Origin: Ideonella_A sakaiensis_A
Lineage (GTDB): Bacteria > Pseudomonadota > Gammaproteobacteria > Burkholderiales > Burkholderiaceae_C
Length of the DNA: 64,000 nt
Assembly (NCBI RefSeq): GCF_048320135.1
Contig: NZ_CP182947.1
Coordinates: 2,542,001 to 2,606,000 of the forward strand
Direction: 5' to 3'
Of this stretch, positions 8,839-18,229 are shown piece by piece (within the stretch, counting starts at the first letter, position 1; each line of letters begins with the position of its first letter). Under the pieces are notes generated by a model. It made no database searches. It worked only from the letters and a program-made list of their open reading frames with translations, and was not told the DNA's origin. The position numbers and the translations under genes were made by a program.

Positions 8839-9620
8839 GGCGTGGATCCGGTTCGGTCCTGACAGGTCATGCAGCTGACGCCGGCATCGGCGAGCAGCCT
8901 CGGAAACGGCGGCGGCGGTGGCAGGTCGGTGAACAGCCGGTCGACCTGGTCGAGCCGCGCCAGTTCGACCATCGCCGGCCGGTTGAACTTGCTGTGGTCG
9001 GCGGCCAGCCAGACCTCGCGCGACTGCGCCAGGATGGTCTGCGCGACCTTGACCTCGCGGTAGTCGAAATCGCGCAGGCTGCCATCGGCCTCGATCGCCG
9101 AGATGCCGATCAGCCCGATGTCGACCTTGAACTGCTGGATGAAGTCGACCGTCGCCTCGCCGACGATGCCGCGGTCGCGCGCGCGCACGACACCGCCGGC
9201 AACGATCACCTCGCAATCGGCATTGCCGCTGAGGATCGCCGCGACATTCAGGTTGTTCGTGATCACGCGCAGGCCACGGTGGTGCAGCAGTTCACGCGCG
9301 ATCGCCTCGGTGGTGGTGCCGATGTTGATGATCAGCGAACTGCCGGACGGCACCTGCTCGGCGACGCATTCGGCAATGCGCTTCTTCGCCGCTTCGTTGA
9401 GCTGCTGGCGCTGCCGGTAGGCGAGGTTCTCGGTCGTCGAGCCGGGCATCCGCGCGCCGCCATGAAAACGCACCAGCAGCCCGGCGTCGGCCAGCATCGC
9501 GACATCGCGGCGCACCGTCTGCAGCGTGACGCCGAAGCGCTCGGCGAGCGCCTCGACGGTGACCGATCCATCGGCCCTGACCTGTTCGAGCAGGCGGGAT
9601 TGACGCAGGTTGGGTGTCAT
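8835..9620 (-). CDS. glpR: DeoR-family glycerol regulon repressor
   Basis: This 261-residue DeoR-type regulator has a winged helix at residues 1-57 (VTVEALAERFGVTLQTVRRDVAMLADAGLLVRFHGGA) and a DeoRC sugar-phosphate sensor domain with the IINIGTTTEAIA and YREVKVAQTILAQSREVWLAADHSKF motifs. The family represses glycerol genes and is released by glycerol-3-phosphate. It overlaps glpK and is divergent from glpD, an arrangement that makes it the likely local repressor of both arms. The C-terminus ends in a Pro-rich tail with two cysteines (SCMTC), which is a small oddity. Confidence 0.92.
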   Translation of the reverse strand: MTPNLRQSRLLEQVRADGSVTVEALAERFGVTLQTVRRDVAMLADAGLLVRFHGGARMPGSTTENLAYRQRQQLNEAAKKRIAECVAEQVPSGSSLIINIGTTTEAIARELLHHRGLRVITNNLNVAAILSGNADCEVIVAGGVVRARDRGIVGEATVDFIQQFKVDIGLIGISAIEADGSLRDFDYREVKVAQTILAQSREVWLAADHSKFNRPAMVELARLDQVDRLFTDLPPPPPFPRLLADAGVSCMTCQDRTGSTP

Positions 9621-9678
9621 CGGCGTGGCTTGTTCACCGCTCCAAGGTTAGCGGCAGCGCAAGGGCCGGCACTGATGG

Positions 9679-9731
9679 TTTTCGCGCTTGTCGCTTGCTC
9701 GTTTTTGCCTTAAAAGGAACAATTGCGAAAA
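9679..9731. promoter_or_regulatory. Candidate GlpR operator pair between glpR and glpD
   Basis: In the 170-base divergent region a TTTTCGC at 9679-9685 faces a GCGAAAA at 9725-9731, an exact inverted repeat with a 39-base gap. Further TCG/CGA-type half sites lie between and after it (TCGTTTTT near 9699, ATCGAAACG near 9739). TTTCG-like half sites are typical of DeoR-family operators including GlpR. The half sites are seen in the sequence; the assignment is inferred. Confidence 0.4.
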
Positions 9732-9790
9732 TAAACGCATCGAAACGCGCTTCGCCGGTGACTGCCGGTGGTGCGACCACCGGCTGATCC

Positions 9791-11412
9791 ATGACCGAAA
9801 CCTCCCCGAGCGGAACCCCTCCGACCGTCCAGAGCGACGACCCTGCCCGCGCATTTGCAAACGCGCCGGCCGCCTGCGATGTGCTGGTCGTCGGCGGCGG
9901 CATCAACGGTGCGGGCATTGCCCGCGACCTGGCCGGCCGTGGGCTGAGCGTCGTGTTGTGCGAGAAGGACGATCTGGCCGCGCACACCTCGTCGTCATCG
10001 ACCAAATTGATCCACGGCGGGCTGCGCTACCTCGAGTATTACGAGTTCTCGCTCGTGCGCAAGGCCTTGGCCGAACGCGAGGTGCTGCTGAGAAGCGCGC
10101 CGCACATCATGTGGCCGCTGCGCTTCGTGATGCCGCACGATCCGAGCATGCGGCCGCAGTGGATGATCCGCGCCGGCCTGTTCCTCTACGACAACCTGGC
10201 CCGCCGCGAGGTGCTGCCGGGGTCGACGAGCATCGATCTTTCCCGCCATCCGACCGGTGCGCCGTTGAAGCCGGTCTTCAAGCGCGCGTTTGTCTATTCG
10301 GACGGCTGGGTCGACGATGCGCGCCTGGTGGTGCTGAATGCGGTCGACGCGGCGGCGCGCGGCGCGACGATCCTGACCCGAACGCGCTGCAGCGATGCCT
10401 TGCGCGGCGCCGGCGGCTGGACAGTCGAACTGCAGCAGGAGAACGGCCAGCGTCGCAGCCTGCAGGCGCGCGCGCTGGTCAATGCCGCCGGCCCGTGGGC
10501 GGCGCAGTTTCTGGCCGACTGCGCGCACGCACCGCGCGCGCGCAAGCTGCGGCTGGTCAAGGGCAGCCACATCGTCGTGCGCCGTCTGTTCGACCACGAC
10601 CATGCCTATATCTTCCAGAACCCGGACAAGCGCATCATCTTCGCGATCCCGTATGAAGGCGACTACACGCTGATCGGCACCACCGACCATGAATACCAGG
10701 GCCCGGTCGGCAAGGCGCAGATCGATGACGGCGAGATTGCCTATCTGTGCGAGCAGGCGAGCCGCTATTTCGCGGCTCCGATCAAGCCGGCCGACGTCTG
10801 CTGGACCTATTCCGGCGTGCGGCCGCTGCTCGACGACGAGGCCGGCAACCCGTCGGCAATCACGCGCGACTATTACCTTGAACTGGATACATCGGCTGCG
10901 CCGCTGCTGTCGGTCTGGGGCGGCAAGATCACGACCTTCCGCAAGCTCGCCGAGGAGGCGGCCGACCTGCTCAGCGCGCCGCTGAAGCATTCGCGCGGCC
11001 CCTGGACCAAGGGCACGTTCCTGCCGGGCGGCGACCTGAGCGGCTGGATCGGCCGCGCCAACCAGCCCGACGCCGATTTCGAATTGTTCGTGCAGGCGCT
11101 GGCCAAGCGCCATCCGGATCTCGACGCGGCACTTGCCAGACGGCTGGCGCGCGCCTATGGTGCAGCGGTCGAGACGCTGCTGAAGGACGGGCTCGGTGCC
11201 GAGGTCGCACCCGGCCTGCACGAGGCCGAACTGGCCTATCTGCACCGTTTTGAATGGGCGCGTACCGCGGACGACGTGTTGTGGCGCCGCAGCAAGCTGG
11301 GGCTTCACATGGACGAACGTCAGCGGGAACAGGTTGCGGTGTGGTGCGGCCAGCATTGGGGAGCCCCCGGCGCGGTGGAGAACGCGCCGGCTGATGTGCC
11401 GGGAGCGGCAGC

Positions 11413-11416
<4 letters not shown>
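9791..11416 (+). CDS. glpD: Glycerol-3-phosphate dehydrogenase (FAD, respiratory)
   Basis: This 541-residue membrane-associated flavoenzyme oxidises glycerol-3-phosphate to dihydroxyacetone phosphate and passes electrons to quinone. The Rossmann FAD motif is VLVVGGGINGAGIARDLAGRG (about 33-53), followed by the substrate-site STKLIHGGLRYLEYYEF, AFVYSDGWVDDARLV, and IPYEGDYTLIGTTDHEY near the middle. The C-terminal helical domain is complete. It heads the rightward glycerol operon and overlaps glpS by four bases (ATGA). The N-terminal 25 residues are unstructured in appearance and longer than in enteric GlpD. Confidence 0.97.
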
Positions 11417-12516
<1,100 letters not shown>

Positions 12517-12517
12517 G

Positions 12518-13606
12518 ATGGCCCGGATCACGCTCGACCTGGCACACGCCTACCAGCCGAATCCGCAACGCGACGAGGATTACGCGCTGCTGCCGCTGAA
12601 GATGGAATTCGACGACGGCGGCGCCTATGCGCTGCTCGGCCCGTCGGGCTGCGGCAAGACGACGCTGCTGAACATCGTCTCCGGTCTGGTGACGCCATCG
12701 CAGGGCAGCGTCCGCTACGACGGCGTCGACGTCACCGCGCAATCGCCGCAGCAGCGCAACATCGCGCAGGTATTCCAGTTCCCGGTCATCTACGACACGA
12801 TGACGGTGGCCGAGAACCTCGCCTTCCCGCTGAAAAATCGCGGCGCATCGGCGGCCAAGATCAAGGAGCGTGTCGGCAAGATCGCCGAGATGCTCGAGAT
12901 GAGCGGCCAGCTCGACAGCCGCGCCGCTGGCCTGACAGCCGACGCAAAACAGAAGATCTCGCTCGGCCGTGGCCTGGTCCGCGAGGATGTCAGCGCAGTG
13001 TTGTTCGACGAACCGCTGACGGTGATCGATCCGCACCTGAAATGGCAGCTGCGGCGCAAGCTGAAGCAGATCCACCACGACCTGAAGCTGACGTTGATTT
13101 ATGTGACCCACGACCAGATCGAGGCGCTGACCTTTGCCGACCAGGTCGTCGTGATGACACGCGGGCGGGCCGTGCAGATCGGCAGCGCGTCCGAACTGTT
13201 CGAGCGGCCGCGCCACACCTTCGTCGGCCATTTCATCGGCTCGCCGGGGATGAATTTTCTGCCGGCGCGCTGGAACGGCGAGGCCGGGGTCGTCGAGGCC
13301 GAAGGTCACCGGCTCGGCGCGGAACATGCGCCGGCCGCGCTGGCCGCAGCCGGCGAGTTCCAGCTCGGCGTGCGGCCCGAATATGTCGAGCTGGCGGCAT
13401 CCGGCAGCGCCGGTGCGGCACCGGCCACCGTGCTGCGGCATCAGGATATCGGCACCTACCAGCTGTTGACGGCGCGATTCGGCGAGCAGATCGTGCGCGC
13501 GCGCCTCGCGCCCGAAGCGGTCGCGCCGGCGGTCGGCAGCGAGGTCTGGCTGCAGCTGATCGGGCCACACAGCTGCTATTACAGGAATGAGGAGCTGATC
13601 GCATGA
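12518..13606 (+). CDS. glpT: Glycerol ABC importer ATPase GlpT
   Basis: This is the second ATPase of the glycerol importer, 362 residues from the ATG one base after the glpS stop. It is not related to the enteric glycerol-3-phosphate permease of the same name. Walker A (GPSGCGKTT), the Q-loop, Walker B (VLFDEPLT) and the H-loop (VTHDQIEA) are intact. The ABC signature is not: in place of LSGGQ it has LTADAKQKISLGRGL (about 139-153), and the D-loop is TVIDPHLK rather than SNLDAKLR. The C-terminal TOBE domain is present. The signature loss complements the H-loop loss in GlpS. Confidence 0.9.
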   Translation: MARITLDLAHAYQPNPQRDEDYALLPLKMEFDDGGAYALLGPSGCGKTTLLNIVSGLVTPSQGSVRYDGVDVTAQSPQQRNIAQVFQFPVIYDTMTVAENLAFPLKNRGASAAKIKERVGKIAEMLEMSGQLDSRAAGLTADAKQKISLGRGLVREDVSAVLFDEPLTVIDPHLKWQLRRKLKQIHHDLKLTLIYVTHDQIEALTFADQVVVMTRGRAVQIGSASELFERPRHTFVGHFIGSPGMNFLPARWNGEAGVVEAEGHRLGAEHAPAALAAAGEFQLGVRPEYVELAASGSAGAAPATVLRHQDIGTYQLLTARFGEQIVRARLAPEAVAPAVGSEVWLQLIGPHSCYYRNEELIA

Positions 13607-13646
13607 CTCGAATCCGTCGCGGCGCCTGTGGGCAGGGAGCGGTCAG

Positions 13647-14526
<880 letters not shown>

Positions 14527-14534
<8 letters not shown>

Positions 14535-15339
14535 CAAGCGCTTCCAGAAGCGGACGATCTTCCTGCTGCTGTACCTGGTGTTCGCCATCCTGCCGATCTA
14601 CTGGATGGTCAACATGTCGTTCAAGACCAACCAGGAGATCCTGTCGACGTTCAGCCTGCTGCCGCAGCAGTTCACGCTGGCGAACTACCGGACGATCTTC
14701 ACCGACCCGTCGTGGTATTCGGGCTATATCAACAGCCTGATCTATGTCGCGATCAATACGGTGATCTCGATCACCGTGGCATTGCCGGCGGCCTATGCGT
14801 TCTCGAGGTACCAGTTTCTCGGCGACAAACACGTCTTCTTCTGGCTGCTGACGAACCGGATGACGCCGCCGGCGGTCTTCCTGCTGCCGTTTTTCCAGCT
14901 GTACACGACGCTCGGGCTGATGGACACGCACATCGCGGTCGCACTGGCGCATCTGCTGTTCAACGTGCCGCTGGCGGTCTGGATCCTCGAAGGCTTCATG
15001 AGCGGGATTCCGCGCGAGATCGATGAAACCGCCTACATCGACGGCTACAGCTTCCCGCGCTTTTTCCTGACGATCTTCCTGCCGCTGATCAAGGCCGGTG
15101 TCGGGGTCGCGGCTTTCTTCTGTTTCATGTTCAGCTGGGTCGAACTGCTGATGGCGCGCACGCTGACGAGTGTCAATGCAAAGCCGATCGTCGCGACGAT
15201 GACCAGAACCGTCAGCGCCTCCGGCATGGACTGGGCAACGCTCGCCGCCGCCGGCGTGTTGACGATCGTCCCCGGCGCGATCGTGATCTGGTTCGTCCGC
15301 CACTACATCGCCAAGGGCTTTGCCATGGGAAGAGTATGA
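14527..15339 (+). CDS. glpQ: Glycerol ABC importer permease GlpQ
   Basis: This is the second permease, 270 residues, of the MalG/UgpE class. It starts MNDKRFQKRTIFLLLYLVF and has six membrane segments, the periplasmic SFKTNQEILS loop after the first, and an EAA loop with IDETAYIDGYSFPRFFLTIFLPL. ATG at 14527 is chosen over an in-frame GTG at 14503 because GGGAG lies about six bases upstream and the eight-base overlap with glpP suggests coupling. The name does not imply the enteric glycerophosphodiesterase GlpQ. A structured repeat follows before glpU. Confidence 0.92.
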
Positions 15340-15340
15340 G

Positions 15341-15505
15341 CGCCCCCCAGTCGCTTCGCTCCGCCTTGCTGGCCGCGATGGGCGCAGGCGCCCATCTTCT
15401 CGTCAGGCGCGGACAGCCCACTGGGCTGTCCACGTCCGGACTCGGCCCCCAAGGGGCGCCGCCTGGCGGACCGGCAAAGCCGGATCCGCTGGCGTGGCTT
15501 GATGT
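15341..15505 (+). repeat. Dispersed intergenic repeat, copy A, with internal hairpins
   Basis: The glpQ-glpU gap is filled by a C/G-block element starting CGCCCCCCAGTCGCTTCGCT and ending in a segment around CCGGCAAAGCCGGATCC and CTGGCGTGGCTTGAT. A shorter relative lies at 34060-34150. Copy A also holds two perfect hairpins: GATGGGCGC/GCGCCCATC (15377-15385 and 15388-15396) and GGACAGCCCA/TGGGCTGTCC (15411-15420 and 15422-15431). Such elements recur between genes in Comamonadaceae-like genomes. Confidence 0.65.
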
Positions 15506-15558
15506 TGGCCAGTGGCTTCGCCCTGGCCATCGGAACAGCTTCGATGGGAGGCAAAGTC

Positions 15559-15867
15559 GTGTTTAACTGGATGGCGTGGACCTTGCCGGTGGCGGTGTTC
15601 TTCATCTCCATTGCGCTGATGCTGGTCGGCATGACGGTGTGGGAGATCAAGTCGCCGACGCGTTTGCGCAAGGGTTTTCTGCCGATCGCGACAACGCGCG
15701 GCGATCGATTGTTCATCGGCCTGCTGTGCGCGGCCTATCTCAACCTGGCGTTTGTCGGCCTGAGCCGGCAGATGGTCGACTGGTTCGGGCTCGAGCGCGA
15801 GCCGTCGATCTGGATCAGCTTCGTGGCATCGATGGCGCTGCTGGCGCTGGTGATGCGCAAGGGTTGA
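15559..15867 (+). CDS. glpU: Glycerol importer accessory membrane protein GlpU (DUF2160)
   Basis: This small membrane protein of 102 residues has three hydrophobic segments and the DUF2160 signature WMAWTLPVAVFF...MTVWEIKSPT...RGFLPIATTRGDRLFIGLL (here KGFLPIATTRGDRLFIGLL). It is the accessory protein found only in GlpSTPQUV-type glycerol importers; its exact role is unknown. I chose GTG at 15559 because GGGAGG lies seven bases upstream; longer in-frame starts at 15499 or 15544 would read into the repeat element. Confidence 0.85.
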   Translation: MFNWMAWTLPVAVFFISIALMLVGMTVWEIKSPTRLRKGFLPIATTRGDRLFIGLLCAAYLNLAFVGLSRQMVDWFGLEREPSIWISFVASMALLALVMRKG

Positions 15868-15958
15868 TGCAAGGCGGTGAAGCGGCCCGGCTTTCCCCGG
15901 GGGCTGCCGACACCGGACAAAAAAACGGGGAACACCAGAGAACTCGAGGAGATCCACG

Positions 15959-17758
15959 ATGAAACTGCGTACCACCGCGTTGGCCGCGGCAGTCGCGCTG
16001 GCCCTGATGGCCTGCGGCAAGAAAGAGGAGACGGCGCAAGCGCCGGCTGCTGCGCCTGCAACCGAGGCGGCCTCGGTGGCTGCCGCCCCCGCCGCCGACG
16101 ATCCGGCCGTGAAATGGATCAATGAGGAATTCCAGCCCAGCACGCTGAGCAAGGATCAGCAGATCGAGGAGATGAAGTGGTTCAAGGAGGCCGCTGCCAA
16201 GCTGAAGGCGAAGGGCGTCAACGAGATCTCGGTCGTTTCGGAAACGATCACGACCCACGAATATGAAGCGAAGACGCTGGCCAAGGCCTTCACCGAAATC
16301 ACCGGCATCAAGGTCAACCACGACCTGATCCAGGAAGGCGACGTCGTCGAGAAGCTGCAGACGTCGATGCAGTCGGGCCAGAGCATCTATGACGGCTGGA
16401 TCAGCGACTCCGACCTGATCGGCACCCACTACCGCTACGGCAAGATCCTGAACCTGACCGACTACATGGAAGGCGCCGGCAAGGAATTCACGAATCCCGG
16501 CCTCGATCTGAAGGACTTCATCGGCACCAGCTTCACGACCGCGCCGGACGGCAAGCTGTACCAATTGCCCGATCAGCAGTTTGCCAACCTGTACTGGTTC
16601 CGCGCCGACCTGTTCGATCGCGATGATCTGAAGCAGAAATTCAAGGCCAAATACGGCTACGAACTCGGTGTGCCGCTGAACTGGAGCGCCTACGAGGACA
16701 TCGCCGCCTTCTTCACCAACGACGTGAAGGAGATCGACGGCAAGCCGGTCTACGGCCACATGGACTACGGCAAGAAGGACCCGTCGCTCGGCTGGCGCTT
16801 CACCGACGCGTGGTTGAGCATGGCCGGTACCGCCGACATCGGCATTCCGAACGGCATGCCGGTCGATGAATGGGGCATCCGCGTTGCCGACGACAAATGC
16901 ACGCCGGTCGGCGCATCGGTGGCACGCGGTGGCGCAACCAATTCACCGGCGGCCGTCTACGCACTGAGCAAATATGTCGACTGGATGAAGAAATACGCAC
17001 CGAAGGAAGCCACCGGCATGACCTTCGGCGAAGCGGGTCCGGTTCCGGCACAGGGCCAGATCGCGCAGCAGATCTTCTGGTACACCGCGTTCACCGCCGA
17101 CATGGTCAAGCCCGGCCTGCCGGTCGTCAATGCCGATGGCACGCCGAAGTGGCGGATGGCGCCTGGGCCGAACGGCCCGTACTGGAAGCAGGGCATGCAG
17201 AACGGTTACCAGGACGTCGGCTCATGGACCTTCTTCAAGGACCACAACCCCGACAAGGTCGCCGCTGCCTGGCTGTATGCGCAGTTCATCACCAGCAAGA
17301 CGGTATCGCTGAAGAAGACCATCGTCGGTCTGACGCCGATCCGCGAAAGCGATATCCAGAGCCAGGCGATGACCGACATGGCGCCGAAGCTCGGTGGTCT
17401 GGTCGAGTTCTACCGCAGCCCGGCGCGTGTTGCGTGGACACCGACCGGCACCAACGTGCCCGACTATCCGAAACTTGCCCAGCTGTGGTGGAAAAACGTT
17501 GCGCAGGCGGTGACCGGCGAGAAGACACCGCAGAAGGCGATGGACTCGCTGGCCGAGGAGATGGACGACGTGATGGCTCGGCTGGAGCGTGCCGGCATGA
17601 CCAACTGCCCGCCCAAGCTCAATCCCAAGGGTGACCCGAACAAATACCTGAGCGACAAGGGCGCACCGTGGAAGAAGCTTGCCAATGAGAAACCGAAGGG
17701 CGAGACGATTGCCTACGACACGCTGCTGACCGCCTGGAAGGAAGGTCGGGTGCGCTGA
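15959..17758 (+). CDS. glpV: Glycerol ABC importer substrate-binding lipoprotein GlpV
   Basis: This 599-residue extracytoplasmic receptor for glycerol starts at an ATG preceded by CGAGGAG. The signal peptide ends in a lipobox, LALMACGKK (Cys at residue 19), then an Ala/Pro-rich linker of about 30 residues. The protein should therefore be a lipoprotein rather than a free periplasmic protein; the residue after Cys is Gly, not Asp. The rest is a large MalE-like two-lobe binding protein (VNHDLIQEGDVVEKLQTSMQSG, LYWFRADLF, VGSWTFFKDHN). It is the last gene of the operon and is followed by a strong terminator. Confidence 0.92.
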   Translation: MKLRTTALAAAVALALMACGKKEETAQAPAAAPATEAASVAAAPAADDPAVKWINEEFQPSTLSKDQQIEEMKWFKEAAAKLKAKGVNEISVVSETITTHEYEAKTLAKAFTEITGIKVNHDLIQEGDVVEKLQTSMQSGQSIYDGWISDSDLIGTHYRYGKILNLTDYMEGAGKEFTNPGLDLKDFIGTSFTTAPDGKLYQLPDQQFANLYWFRADLFDRDDLKQKFKAKYGYELGVPLNWSAYEDIAAFFTNDVKEIDGKPVYGHMDYGKKDPSLGWRFTDAWLSMAGTADIGIPNGMPVDEWGIRVADDKCTPVGASVARGGATNSPAAVYALSKYVDWMKKYAPKEATGMTFGEAGPVPAQGQIAQQIFWYTAFTADMVKPGLPVVNADGTPKWRMAPGPNGPYWKQGMQNGYQDVGSWTFFKDHNPDKVAAAWLYAQFITSKTVSLKKTIVGLTPIRESDIQSQAMTDMAPKLGGLVEFYRSPARVAWTPTGTNVPDYPKLAQLWWKNVAQAVTGEKTPQKAMDSLAEEMDDVMARLERAGMTNCPPKLNPKGDPNKYLSDKGAPWKKLANEKPKGETIAYDTLLTAWKEGRVR

Positions 17759-17785
17759 TCACGATCGGGGCTGACCGCCCTGTCA

Positions 17786-17819
17786 GCCGCGCGTGGCAGT
17801 TTGCCCGCGCGGCTTTTTT
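17786..17819 (+). terminator. Rho-independent terminator after glpV
   Basis: GCCGCGCG at 17786-17793 pairs with CGCGCGGC at 17806-17813 around a 12-base loop, in which TGGCAGTTTGCC can extend the stem (GGCA/TGCC), followed directly by six T residues. It closes the glpD-glpSTPQUV operon 28 bases after the glpV stop. Confidence 0.9.
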
Positions 17820-17855
17820 CTTGCCGGCGACCGGGGGGCGGCCGCGCCGTGTCGC

Positions 17856-18059
17856 TCAATAACGGCGCAAGACCTCGCGGATTTCCCGATCTGCCTCCTG
17901 GCAGCGGATATCGTGGCAGAGGTGCTCGCGGTGATGCGCACGGTGCCGGTCGAAGCGGTCGGCGCGCATCGGCGCCGGCTCATGGTGGCGATCCGACCGC
18001 GCCGGGAAGGCATGGTCCGGCATGTCCTGGATCGGCAGGGAATGGCGGGATCGGTTCAT
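17856..18059 (-). CDS. Small histidine- and arginine-rich protein (67 aa)
   Basis: This 67-residue ORF on the minus strand starts at an ATG with a strong AAAGGAG site seven bases upstream. About 13 percent of the residues are His, concentrated in DRHHEP and DRHRAHHREHLCHD, with two Cys (LCHDIRCQE) and a charged helical end (EADREIREVLRRY). The His/Cys spacing suggests metal binding, but no family is recognised. It lies downstream of the class A PBP on the same strand, with a 170-base gap. The ribosome site is the main evidence that it is real. Confidence 0.55.
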   Translation of the reverse strand: MNRSRHSLPIQDMPDHAFPARSDRHHEPAPMRADRFDRHRAHHREHLCHDIRCQEADREIREVLRRY

Positions 18060-18229
18060 CAAACAACTCCTTTGCACGCAGCGAAGTGGCGATGGGACGA
18101 AGGTCGGGTGGCGGCCGGATGGGGTGGACGTTTCAGGTGCGTGGTGCACTGCAGATCAATGTGCTCGACCGGCCGGGCAGTCCCTGTCGGCATCCTTTCC
18201 ATGTTCTTGTAGGATTTTTCTGCCGTTCA

